NCBI GenBank assembly: GCA_016867655.1 | Contig: VGJA01000042.1 | Location: forward strand, 1-8,027 | DNA length: 8,027 nucleotides | Source: Candidatus Altarchaeales archaeon | GTDB lineage: Archaea; Altiarchaeota; Altiarchaeia; IMC4; SCGC-AAA252-I15 | Reading direction: 5' to 3' | Shown here: positions 1 through 5,800 of the stretch, in pieces | How positions within the stretch are numbered: the first letter of the stretch is position 1 | Layout of the letters: each line of letters opens with the position of its first letter | Notes under the pieces: generated by a model | What the model was told of the DNA's origin: nothing | Seen by the model: the letters and a program-made list of their open reading frames with translations, nothing else | Database searches by the model: none | Position numbers and translations under genes: made by a program

Positions 1-112
1 TTTTGGGTCTTCAGAGAACTGGAAACGGAAAACCGAAAACCCGTGAAAACCATGGAAACTTGTCCCCATCGGGGGATCCCTAATAAGGGGAAAACCCGTG
101 AAAACCGAAATC
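1..112. repeat. Repeat-rich intergenic tail downstream of tfb
   Basis: No gene is visible. The stretch is built from short GGAAAACC-like units (GGAAAC, GGAAAACC, GAAAACCC, GTGAAAACC, ATGGAAAC) and holds a 17-nt exact direct repeat, GAAAACCCGTGAAAACC, at 35-51 and 90-106 (period 55). Between the copies is a small hairpin, TCCCC-ATC-GGGGGA (63-74), whose left arm could also pair with GGGGA at 87-91. A 7-bp inverted repeat (CTTGTCC 59-65, GGACAAG 117-123) reaches into the last codons of tfb. Read on the minus strand, the repeats are CGGTTTTC-type U-rich tracts, so the region could end tfb transcription, archaeal termination being U-tract driven. The tracts are only four U long, so that role is a guess. 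The array may continue beyond the window edge. Confidence 0.5.
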
Positions 113-1039
113 TCATGGACAAGGTAGCGCATCCAATCCCATTACCTTGCTTTTCAGTTCCTGGAATCTGTTTTGCAAAGTCAACTCAGTAACGCCTTTC
201 AGCTTTATGATTCTGTTTTTGTCTGCTTTTCTGTCTCTAGTCAAAACTCCTGCAAGACACATTGCGGCTGCTGCAGCGCCCATAGGCTCCCTTCCAGCAG
301 TAATACCTTTCTTTGTCGCCTCTTTAAGTATTTCGATTGTTTTGGCTTCTGTTTCGCCTGAAATGCCAAGCTCTATAGCAAGTCTTGGAACATAGTCCAT
401 TGATGTTACAACTGGCATCTTCAACTCCAGCTTCCTGCAGACGAACCTGTAGCTTCTGCCGATGTTTTTCTTTGAAACTCCTGAAGCTTCCTCCAGTTCT
501 TCCAAAGTCTTTGGGAGGTGGTGTTTTCTGGAAACCAGGTAAAGCACGGCAGCGACTACGCTTTCGATGCTCCTTCCTTTAACAAGGCCTTTGTTGACAA
601 TCTTCCTGTAAAGCTGGGCGCACTCTTCCTTGATGTTGCTTGGAACGTTCAGGAATGAGCACATTCTGTCCAGCTCTGGCAACGCTGTGTAGAGGTTTCT
701 TTGAACGCTGTCTGACATTCTGGAACGCTTCTGCCACTTTCTCATCCTGTAGAGCTTGGCCTTCTGCTCTGAAGGAATGCTGTTTCCTCTAATGTCTCTG
801 TCGTATTTGTCTATCTCTGTGGTGAGACCTTTGTTCAATTTTGCGTATTTTACAGGACCTCCAGCTCTTGCGCGCTTGTTTCTCTGGTCTTCGTCGAAGG
901 CCCTCCATTCCGGACCGTCGTCTGGTATTAAGTCTATTAGAACCAAACCGCACTTGTTGCAGACCATTTCCCCGTGCTTGTGGTCTAGTATTATGTGCGT
1001 GTTGCTGCAATCTGGGCATATTGATGTGTTGTTGTCCAC
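113..1039 (-). CDS. tfb: Transcription initiation factor B (TFB, archaeal TFIIB)
   Basis: TFB bridges TBP at the TATA box and RNA polymerase, recognises the BRE, and sets the start site. The 308-residue product has the full architecture: N-terminal zinc ribbon (C8, C11, C27, C30; CxxC-15-CxxC), the B-reader/linker signature GPEWRAFDEDQRNKRARAG (42-60), and two cyclin folds at about 112-205 and 210-303. The second fold ends in the helix-turn-helix around GVTELTLQNRFQEL that contacts the BRE. Length is normal for archaeal TFB (about 300-335). The start is GTG. An in-frame TAG at 1073-1075 and no ATG between leave no credible alternative, and no Shine-Dalgarno is seen (AACCAACTAAAA precedes GTG). 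The gene is monocistronic with its own strong promoter and a long structured leader, unusual for a basal factor and perhaps a sign of post-transcriptional control. Many archaea have several TFBs, so whether this is the only copy is unknown. Confidence 0.97.
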   Translation of the reverse strand: MDNNTSICPDCSNTHIILDHKHGEMVCNKCGLVLIDLIPDDGPEWRAFDEDQRNKRARAGGPVKYAKLNKGLTTEIDKYDRDIRGNSIPSEQKAKLYRMRKWQKRSRMSDSVQRNLYTALPELDRMCSFLNVPSNIKEECAQLYRKIVNKGLVKGRSIESVVAAVLYLVSRKHHLPKTLEELEEASGVSKKNIGRSYRFVCRKLELKMPVVTSMDYVPRLAIELGISGETEAKTIEILKEATKKGITAGREPMGAAAAAMCLAGVLTRDRKADKNRIIKLKGVTELTLQNRFQELKSKVMGLDALPCP

Positions 1040-1054
1040 TTTTAGTTGGTTAAA

Positions 1055-1156
1055 GCCTGCAGGATGAAGGCTCTAGAAGTCGATATCTAGACTTTTGTCT
1101 GATAGCGTATATGACTGCTAGAAGCGGTTCACCCCAACCGACTTCACATTTTTTGT
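1055..1156 (-). ncRNA. Structured 5' leader of tfb (candidate regulatory RNA)
   Basis: If transcription starts about 25 nt after the tfb TATA box, the mRNA has a leader of about 115 nt that is dense in complementary segments. On the minus strand I see: CACA/TGTG hairpin (1156-1144); a long-range 7-bp stem GAAGTCG (1145-1139) with CGACTTC (1082-1076); inside it GGTT/AACC with loop GGGGTG, then TAGC/GCTA (1120-1103), then TATC-AGAC / GTCT-A-GATA with an AAAA tetraloop (8 bp, one bulge, 1105-1085); and AGCCT/AGGCT (1072-1054) just ahead of the GTG. The 5' strand GAAG-t-CGGTT can instead form a local bulged 9-bp hairpin with AACCG-CTTC (to 1121). That excludes the long-range stem. The overall shape is cloverleaf-like, but it is not a tRNA. 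All pairing is by eye; no covariation is available. Confidence 0.4.
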
Positions 1157-1179
1157 GCATTATAATAGTGCGGGGTAAG

Positions 1180-1194
1180 TATTTAAAGCTTTCG
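1180..1194 (-). promoter_or_regulatory. tfb promoter (BRE + TATA)
   Basis: On the minus strand CGAAAGC (1194-1188, purine-rich BRE) is followed directly by TTTAAATA (1187-1180), a near-consensus archaeal TATA box. The expected start site is 24-27 nt from the TATA centre, at roughly 1154-1160, leaving a leader of about 115-120 nt before the GTG at 1039. Confidence 0.7.
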
Positions 1195-1234
1195 TTTGTG
1201 TTATGACGTATAAACGAAATATTTATTTTCGCTT
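1190..1234. promoter_or_regulatory. Candidate operator: three TTTCG(T/C)TT elements at the tfb promoter
   Basis: TTTCGTTT (1190-1197) and its exact reverse complement AAACGAAA (1212-1219) form an 8-bp inverted repeat with a 14-nt spacer. The first arm overlaps the tfb BRE. A third related copy, TTTCGCTT (1227-1234), makes a second, tighter palindrome with the middle one (CGAAA-7-TTTCG, 1215-1231). A protein bound here would compete with TFB/TBP, or act from just upstream of them. The candidate regulator is unknown; autoregulation through TFB contacts is also possible. Confidence 0.35.
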
Positions 1235-1247
1235 TCTGTGAGTGAGG

Positions 1248-1272
1248 GGTCAAACGACAACAAAACCAAACA
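1248..1272 (-). terminator. Possible U-rich terminator of the VirB2-like gene
   Basis: About 20-45 nt past the stop codon at 1294, the minus strand reads as a U-rich stretch (GTTGTTTGGTTTTGTTGTCG), the kind of sequence archaeal polymerase stops on without a hairpin. It also lies just before the tfb promoter region. The tracts are interrupted and at most four U long. Confidence 0.3.
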
Positions 1273-1293
1273 ACAGAGAAATCATTACGGTAA

Positions 1294-1641
1294 TTAGGTA
1301 CAACAAGGTGCACCAGTGACAGGGTCAATACAGCGAGTGCAATACAAGGCATCAACGATAGTGGGTGCAAGAGACACCAAAACAAGGGCGAAAATAGTAT
1401 ACATAATTGCCTTCTTGCACTCCTCCCTCTCCTCAGGCTGGGTGGAGAGCATCCACTGTATCCCCTGGATTACGATCATAAGCGTGCCCAAGGTAGTGGC
1501 GATGTCATACAAACCCTGCTTAAGCTCGTTCAAGTTTATGTAATTATTGACTGCCTGAGTGCAACCTGACATGAGGATAAACAGAGACAAGAACAGTGTT
1601 GTAGACAGATAATGCTTGCTAGAAAAAACCCCGCTGGCCAT
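1294..1641 (-). CDS. Small two-helix membrane protein, VirB2/TrbC pilin-like, with lipobox-like signal
   Basis: A 115-residue protein. Residues 12-26 form a hydrophobic signal ending LFILMSGC, so C27 could be lipid-modified (M rather than L at -3 is imperfect). Two hydrophobic helices follow, about 44-66 and 78-100, separated by the short charged turn STQPEEREECKKA. A cysteine-rich tail follows, with C101, C104, C113 and C114. Signal plus two helices joined by a charged turn with a conserved-looking KKAIxYxIxAL pattern is the plan of VirB2/TrbC-type pilins, and such small proteins are common in uncultivated archaea. The role is inferred from shape only. ATG 1641 is the only sensible start, and an AT-rich TATA-like element about 32 nt upstream implies a very short leader. 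No conjugation or secretion ATPase lies in the window, so it is an orphan here. Alternative: a generic archaeal lipoprotein. Confidence 0.72.
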   Translation of the reverse strand: MASGVFSSKHYLSTTLFLSLFILMSGCTQAVNNYINLNELKQGLYDIATTLGTLMIVIQGIQWMLSTQPEEREECKKAIMYTIFALVLVSLAPTIVDALYCTRCIDPVTGAPCCT

Positions 1642-1666
1642 ACCGCTTAAGTATTTTATCCAATGG

Positions 1667-1707
1667 CTTAAATATTAACCCATATAAAGGTTTATGAGAA
1701 GGGTTAA
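1667..1707. promoter_or_regulatory. Divergent promoter between the VirB2-like gene and the radical SAM gene
   Basis: The near-symmetric AT element TTAAATATTAA (1668-1678) can serve as TATA box in both directions. Its centre lies 32 nt from the leftward ATG (1641) and 40 nt from the rightward ATG (1713). A second plus-strand TATA-like box, CATATAAAGG (1681-1690), would give a nearly leaderless radical SAM transcript. A 7-bp inverted repeat, TTAACCC (1675-1681) / GGGTTAA (1701-1707), surrounds this second box and is a possible operator. AAGGG (1699-1703) is a weak ribosome-binding site. Confidence 0.45.
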
Positions 1708-1712
1708 CTAGG

Positions 1713-3104
1713 ATGAAGGACATTGTTTTAATCAACCCACCCTACCAGAAGACCTCTTGGGAGAGAAGCTACAGCCCCTTGGGGCTCCCCTACATTGCAT
1801 CAAACCTTGAAGACAAGGGACATAGTGTTGGAATTGTCGACTCTGACGTGGAAGGCCTTGATGTTGAAGGGGTTGTCTCGGTTGTGGCCAGGGAAAACCC
1901 AAAGGTTGTTGGCATAAGCGTGCTGACCCACGCTCTGCCCAAGGTATGCCATATAATAGAAGGTATAAGGGAGATTTCAAACTGTGAGATTATTGTAGGC
2001 GGAGCGCACATTACAGCAGACCCTGAGATGGTCAGGAATCTTGGGGTGAAGTATGGAATCAGGGGTGAGGCAGAGTACAGCTTCTTGAATGTTGTTGATC
2101 ATATCCTTGGAAACACCAGTTCACTTGAAGGTGCCGAAGGTTTGGTGTTGAATGAAAACAACATATTGCGTGTCAAGAACCCGTGTTTCATAGACGACAT
2201 CAACAAACTTCCTAGGCCTGCAAGACATTTGATTGGAACTGGGAGGTATAGGTACACTTGTGTGTTCTCGTCCAGAGGGTGCCCCTATGAGTGTATATAC
2301 TGTGCAGAACAGTGTAAGAGGGTTAGATTCCGGGAGCCTGAGAGTGTGGTTGAGGAGGTGGAGGAGCTTGTGAAGGGGTATGGTGTGAGGGAGTTTGAGT
2401 TTGGGGACAGCGTGTTCACATTAAACCACGCCCATGTGTTGGAGATGTGCGAGCTTCTGAAAAAGAAGAATTTGAGGGTGAGGTGGAGTTGCATCACTAG
2501 GGCTGATTTGGTTGATGGAAGCCTTTTGAGGACTATGAGGGATTCTGGCTGCAGGTTTGTGTCCTTTGGTGTTGAATCTGGCGTTGAGGAGATACGCTTT
2601 AGGGGGGGGAAGGAGATAACTGACGACAAGATTAGGGAAGTCTTCAAACAGTGCCGTGAATTTGGCTTGAAGACGAGAGCGTCCATATTGTTTGGAAGTC
2701 CCGGTGAGACTTTGGGTGATATGAGAAAATCTATTGAGTTTGCCAGGGAGTTGAAGCCAGATTACGCATTGTTTAGCGTGACTCAGCTGCTGCCTGGGAC
2801 GAGGTTGTTCAAACAGGCGTTGGCTGAGGGTAAGGTAGACAAGAACATCTGGTTGGATTATATGCAGGGTAAGAGGACTTCTTTGGATTATCTGCCTGAC
2901 GGTATTACATTGGAAGACTTGTATAGAGTAAATGTTGAGGCTTTCAACCGTTTTTACTTGGATGGTGGTTACATTAGGGGGAAGATTTCCGGTGTCAGCA
3001 GTCTTGTGGAGCTTAAGGAAGCTTTGTTTATACTGCTTGCGAAGGCGAACGTCATTCCGGTTGGTGGTGTTGTGGAGGATAGTATGCATAAATGCATAGA
3101 ATAG
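1713..3104 (+). CDS. Radical SAM protein with N-terminal B12-binding-type domain
   Basis: The 463-residue protein has a Rossmann-like cobalamin-binding-type domain at about 3-135 (INPPY at 7-11; GLPYIASNLEDKGHSVGIVD; GISVLTHALPK; IIVGGAHITADPE). The radical SAM barrel follows from about 183, with the cluster motif C190-x3-C194-x2-C197 (CPYECIYC) that binds the [4Fe-4S]/SAM centre. Later motifs are EFGDSVF, FVSFGVESG and SILFGSPGET. The order matches the B12-binding radical SAM family (BchE-like cyclases, methyltransferases, MiaB-like relatives). No DxHxxG is seen in the N-terminal domain, as is usual for base-off members, so cobalamin binding is inferred. The substrate cannot be told, and it has no pathway partner beside it. 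It appears monocistronic. Its last codons hold a copy of the ATGCATAAATGCATA element. A run of seven G at about 2604-2610 leaves the frame intact. Sense-strand composition is richer in G and T than in the operon that follows. Confidence 0.9.
   Translation: MKDIVLINPPYQKTSWERSYSPLGLPYIASNLEDKGHSVGIVDSDVEGLDVEGVVSVVARENPKVVGISVLTHALPKVCHIIEGIREISNCEIIVGGAHITADPEMVRNLGVKYGIRGEAEYSFLNVVDHILGNTSSLEGAEGLVLNENNILRVKNPCFIDDINKLPRPARHLIGTGRYRYTCVFSSRGCPYECIYCAEQCKRVRFREPESVVEEVEELVKGYGVREFEFGDSVFTLNHAHVLEMCELLKKKNLRVRWSCITRADLVDGSLLRTMRDSGCRFVSFGVESGVEEIRFRGGKEITDDKIREVFKQCREFGLKTRASILFGSPGETLGDMRKSIEFARELKPDYALFSVTQLLPGTRLFKQALAEGKVDKNIWLDYMQGKRTSLDYLPDGITLEDLYRVNVEAFNRFYLDGGYIRGKISGVSSLVELKEALFILLAKANVIPVGGVVEDSMHKCIE
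3084..3098. promoter_or_regulatory. Candidate operator copy A (ATGCATAAATGCATA)
   Basis: This 15-nt element consists of two palindromic ATGCAT half-sites two bases apart. It lies in the last codons of the radical SAM gene and recurs exactly 68 nt downstream, counted start to start. The spacing could let two bound dimers interact across the operon promoter. Being inside coding sequence (…M H K C I E stop), it might alone be chance; the match to copies B and C argues otherwise. Confidence 0.45.
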
Positions 3105-3216
3105 GAAAACAGGCATCGTAGTTTAAGTCTTATAGGGGGACAGTAAGTTAAATGCATAAATGCATAAAATTTGTGAATATTAAGGCATACGCTCCAATAA
3201 GTAGACATAACGAATA
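3105..3216 (+). promoter_or_regulatory. Promoter region of the homocysteine operon
   Basis: This 112-nt spacer has no gene or tRNA. TATA candidates are GCATAAAATT (3163-3172), directly joined to operator copy B, and GAATATTAA (3175-3183), which would start transcription near 3205 and give a leader of about 12 nt. No Shine-Dalgarno precedes ATG 3217 (cataacgaata), consistent with a short-leader transcript. With either TATA box, copy B lies over or just upstream of the BRE, where a bound regulator would interfere with TFB or act as an activator. Confidence 0.45.
3152..3166. promoter_or_regulatory. Candidate operator copy B (ATGCATAAATGCATA)
   Basis: This is an exact 15-nt repeat of copy A, continuing as ATGCATAAATGCATA(G/A)AAT for 18 of 19 bases. 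It lies 51-65 nt before the operon's start codon, in non-coding sequence, next to the TATA candidates. The best candidate ligand is the HTH-CBS regulator encoded just beyond the operon, whose own promoter carries copy C. Confidence 0.5.
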
Positions 3217-4710
3217 ATGAAAACAATACAGGAAATAAACGAAAAAATCAGGAAAGGGAAGGCAGTAATAGTAAGCGCTGAAGAGATGCCGGACATTGTC
3301 GAAAAGGAAGGTGCTAAAAAGGCGGCTGAAAAAGTAGACATTGTCACAACAGGAACATTCGGTGCGATGTGTAGTTCAGGAGTTTTTCTAAACTTCGGTC
3401 ATGCAGACCCCCTAATCAAGATGCAGAAAGTATGGCTTAACGAAGTGGAAGCCTACACAGGAATCGCGGCAGTGGACGCTTACGTCGGAGCCACAGAACT
3501 AAGCCTTGACAGAGGATTTGAGTATGGTGGGGCGCATGTCATAGAAGACTTGCTTGCAGGAAGAAACGTGAATCTTAGGGCTATCGCCTACAGCACAGAC
3601 TGCTATCCAAGAAAAAGCATTGAAACATCGATAACGCTGGATGACATAAACCAGGCTATTTTGTTCAACCCGAGAAACTGCTATCAAAAGTACAACGCAG
3701 CGGCAAATTCTTCAGACAGAGTCTTGCACACATACATGGGAACACTGCTTCCAGGAAAGAGGAATGTAAACTTTTCAGGGACAGGAGAGTTAAGCCCGTT
3801 GAACAACGACCCTGAATACGACATAATCGGTTTTGGAACTAGGATATTTCTTGGAGGCGCCAAAGGCTATGTCGTTGGGGAAGGAACGCAGCACAACCCG
3901 AAGAAGGGGTTTGCAACCATCTCGGTTAAAGGAAACCTGAAGGAGATGAACACGAAATACGTCAAAGGGGGCACGGTAGCTGAGTATGGAACAACACTAT
4001 ACATTGGAATCGGAGCTGCGATACCTGTGTTAAACGAGAAGATAGCAAGGAATACGGCAGTAAGAAACAGGGATGTCAAAGTGAACATTTTTGACTACAG
4101 CGTTCCAAGGCTCAGCAGGCCAGTACTCAGGGAAGTCGACTATGAGACACTGTTCTCCGGAGAAGTAGATTTGGGTGGAGTCAAAGCTAAGGCGAGCAGC
4201 CTTTCAAGCCTGAAGATAGCGAGAGAAATTGTGAAAGAGCTTGAGGATTGGATAAATCACAAGGAATTCTATTTGACTGAAAAACTGGAAGGCCTTCCAA
4301 AGGAGGCTGAATTCAAGCCGATGAGGATTAGTGAAAAGCTTGTTTCAGTCAGCAGGGTGATGACCAGGGAAGTGTTGACTGTTCAAGAAAACGAGAATAT
4401 AGAAAAAGTCTGCAATCTGATGATAAAGAGGGGTGTGGACCAGATTCCGATAGTCAACAAAGACAAAAAGTTGAGGGGCATTGTGACTGCTTGGGATATT
4501 ACCAAGGCGACTGCCAGCGGAAGCAAAAAGCTTTCTGACATAATGACAAGAAAGGTGATAACCGCAAGCCCGGACGAAGCTGTTGACTCAGTGTCCAGAA
4601 AATTGGAGAAGTACAAGATAAACGCCACTCCGGTGGTGGACAATGAGGGTGTTGTCGTCGGCATTGTCACTCTTTCAGACATAAACAAGTTTTACAGGAG
4701 GGGTAGATGA
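3217..4710 (+). CDS. Homocysteine biosynthesis protein, COG1900/DUF39 domain with C-terminal CBS pair
   Basis: The 497-residue protein has a DUF39 (COG1900) domain at about 15-365 and two CBS motifs at about 379-430 (VMTREVLTVQENENIEKV…GIVTAWDI) and 438-492 (IMTRKVITASPDEAVDSV…GIVTLSDI). The domain order and length match Methanocaldococcus jannaschii MJ0100, whose CBS pair binds S-adenosylmethionine or methylthioadenosine. Genetic work in Methanosarcina showed that DUF39 plus its NIL-ferredoxin partner makes homocysteine from aspartate semialdehyde and sulfide, probably through a persulfide. C52 (GAMCSSG) and C129 (STDCYPR) lie where that family keeps its two key cysteines; C155 (NPRNCYQK) is another candidate. 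Conserved-looking Gly-rich stretches include GGAKGYVVGEGTQHNP. It is the first gene of the operon and ends in an ATGA overlap with the ferredoxin. Cytoplasmic, with likely feedback sensing by the CBS module (inference from MJ0100). Confidence 0.93.
   Translation: MKTIQEINEKIRKGKAVIVSAEEMPDIVEKEGAKKAAEKVDIVTTGTFGAMCSSGVFLNFGHADPLIKMQKVWLNEVEAYTGIAAVDAYVGATELSLDRGFEYGGAHVIEDLLAGRNVNLRAIAYSTDCYPRKSIETSITLDDINQAILFNPRNCYQKYNAAANSSDRVLHTYMGTLLPGKRNVNFSGTGELSPLNNDPEYDIIGFGTRIFLGGAKGYVVGEGTQHNPKKGFATISVKGNLKEMNTKYVKGGTVAEYGTTLYIGIGAAIPVLNEKIARNTAVRNRDVKVNIFDYSVPRLSRPVLREVDYETLFSGEVDLGGVKAKASSLSSLKIAREIVKELEDWINHKEFYLTEKLEGLPKEAEFKPMRISEKLVSVSRVMTREVLTVQENENIEKVCNLMIKRGVDQIPIVNKDKKLRGIVTAWDITKATASGSKKLSDIMTRKVITASPDEAVDSVSRKLEKYKINATPVVDNEGVVVGIVTLSDINKFYRRGR
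4697..4703 (+). promoter_or_regulatory. Strong Shine-Dalgarno for the NIL-ferredoxin
   Basis: GGAGGGG ends three bases before ATG 4707 and lies within the last codons of the DUF39 gene. It is the best ribosome-binding site in the operon. Together with the ATGA overlap it supports both the chosen start and translational coupling of the two subunits. Confidence 0.6.
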
Positions 4711-5102
4711 ACACCTATGAAATAATTTACTCGACTGAAAATTCAAGCGAGCCGGTACTCTCAAGGGTAATACTGGAGACCAAAGCGCTGGTGAACATCC
4801 TGAAGGCTGACATAGACCAAGACAAGGGCGTTATGGTAATAAGCATCAGCGGAAGCACTGAGGATGCCAAGAGAGTCATCAAGGCATTCAGCAGATATGG
4901 CGTCAAGATAAGGAAGATAGAGAAGAAGATACTTCTGGACAGAGACAAATGCATAGACTGCGGGGCATGCATTGGACTCTGCCCGGTTTACGCTTTGGAG
5001 TTCGACAAAAAGAAAAAACTGGTTTTATATGAAGACAAGTGCATTCAATGCAAAGCCTGCGTCAAGGCATGCCCTATGAAGGCATTTTTAATAGAAGAGT
5101 GA
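4707..5102 (+). CDS. NIL-domain 2[4Fe-4S] ferredoxin, partner of the DUF39 enzyme
   Basis: The 131-residue protein has a ferredoxin-like NIL fold at about 1-76 (the domain also found at the C-terminus of methionine-importer MetN subunits). Two [4Fe-4S] motifs follow: C82-x2-C85-x2-C88-x3-C92 (CIDCGACIGLCP) and C112-x2-C115-x2-C118-x3-C122 (CIQCKACVKACP). Homologues paired with DUF39 proteins are needed for sulfide-dependent homocysteine synthesis in Methanosarcina. The clusters presumably supply electrons, and the NIL domain may bind a sulfur amino acid or mediate the complex; both are inference. The start is fixed by the ATGA overlap and strong ribosome-binding site. It ends in GTGA overlapping the preferred start of the next gene. 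Length is normal for the family. Confidence 0.93.
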   Translation: MNTYEIIYSTENSSEPVLSRVILETKALVNILKADIDQDKGVMVISISGSTEDAKRVIKAFSRYGVKIRKIEKKILLDRDKCIDCGACIGLCPVYALEFDKKKKLVLYEDKCIQCKACVKACPMKAFLIEE

Positions 5103-5800
5103 AAGAGTATAAACTGGATTACAAGGAATCCCACCTGAAGATTCTATGCGACATTGACTGCAGGGGTAGGGCGCTGGAAAAATTGATTGAACTTTACAGG
5201 CAGGTTGAAGTTCAAATTAAAAAAGACCCCTTGTTTCAGATGTCCTACACTCCAGTGAAAGCTGGCGAAAAAAGCCCGAATGTTGTCTTGAAGATGGCTA
5301 AGGCAGCGGAAAAAGCCAGTGTTGGACCGATGGCTGCAGTAGCGGGAGCAATAGCTGAAGAACTGGGATTATTCATTCTGAAAGAAGGCGCCAGGGAGGT
5401 TGTCGTGGAAAACGGCGGGGACATATTCCTGAAGTTAAAAAGTGAAAAAATTGTCGGCATACATGCGGGCAACTCTAAATGGTCGAACAAACTGGCATTC
5501 AAAGTAAAGCCAAGTGAAACTCCAGTAGGCATATGCACGAGCTCGGCAACGGTCGGGCCATCGATAAACCTTGGCGAAGCGGATGCGATAACTGTTGTGT
5601 CAGAGTCTGCAGCGCTCGCCGACGTTGCGGCAACAGCCATTGGAAACAGGGTTAAGGGCAGGGACGGCCTGAAGGAAGCTGTGGAATACGGGAAGACCAT
5701 AAGAGGCGTGAAGGGTTTCATAATAATCAAGGGGGGCGAACTGGCAGCCTATGGAAAAGTTCCGGAGTTAATCAATAGTGAATTCAAAGTTGCCAGGTAG
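5099..5800 (+). CDS. UPF0280/COG2122 ApbE-like protein of the homocysteine pathway
   Basis: With start GTG 5099 the protein has 233 residues. It shows the UPF0280 signatures VGPMAAVAGAIAEELG (75-90), VENGGDIFLK (103-112), GICTSSATVGPS (144-155) and SESAALADVAATAIGN (168-183). This family is structurally related to ApbE flavin transferases. A Methanosarcina COG2122 member has been linked to the DUF39/NIL-ferredoxin homocysteine route, perhaps in sulfur delivery or in maturing the other two proteins; the exact reaction is unsettled. Start choice: GTG 5099 overlaps the ferredoxin stop as GTGA, mirroring the ATGA junction upstream. ATG 5069 (10 residues more, weak AAGG ahead) aligns about as well with family N-termini and remains possible. 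GTG 5039 would overlap the ferredoxin by 64 nt and is unlikely. It is the last gene of the operon and converges on the HTH-CBS gene 17 nt away with no obvious terminator between. Confidence 0.88.
   Translation: MKEYKLDYKESHLKILCDIDCRGRALEKLIELYRQVEVQIKKDPLFQMSYTPVKAGEKSPNVVLKMAKAAEKASVGPMAAVAGAIAEELGLFILKEGAREVVVENGGDIFLKLKSEKIVGIHAGNSKWSNKLAFKVKPSETPVGICTSSATVGPSINLGEADAITVVSESAALADVAATAIGNRVKGRDGLKEAVEYGKTIRGVKGFIIIKGGELAAYGKVPELINSEFKVAR

Noticed and set aside
1..112. CRISPR array
   Set aside because: There are only two copies of a 17-nt repeat, no regular spacers, and low-complexity units within the repeat.
1062..1115. C/D-box-like pieces (GGATGAA, CTGA, TATGAC) on the plus strand
   Set aside because: The spacing between boxes is far longer than the 10-13 nt guides of archaeal C/D sRNAs, and no terminal stem fits.
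1076..1145. Possible tRNA: 70-nt cloverleaf with a 7-bp closing stem and GGTTCA in the third arm (plus strand)
   Set aside because: The T-arm does not pair around a 7-nt TTCRA loop, U8 and the D-arm features are missing, and the middle hairpin has no 7-nt anticodon loop. It was kept only as a structured leader.
2600..2612. Possible frameshift at a run of seven G in the radical SAM gene
   Set aside because: The reading frame continues with typical downstream motifs (SILFGSPGET), so no break is present.
2421..3116. 231-codon open frame on the minus strand
   Set aside because: It lies wholly opposite the radical SAM gene, its translation shows no domain, and the plus-strand protein has full family motifs.
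4947..4955. AAATGCATA, part of the operator-like element, inside the ferredoxin gene
   Set aside because: It is only a half-element and is explained by the Lys-Cys-Ile codons of the cluster motif.
5039..5098. Longer N-terminus for the UPF0280 gene from GTG 5039
   Set aside because: It would overlap the ferredoxin's second cluster-binding region by 64 nt, with residues that do not resemble family N-termini. GTG 5099 or ATG 5069 is preferred.
5245..5730. 161-codon open frame on the minus strand
   Set aside because: It is the antisense shadow of the UPF0280 gene, whose conserved motifs are in the other frame.
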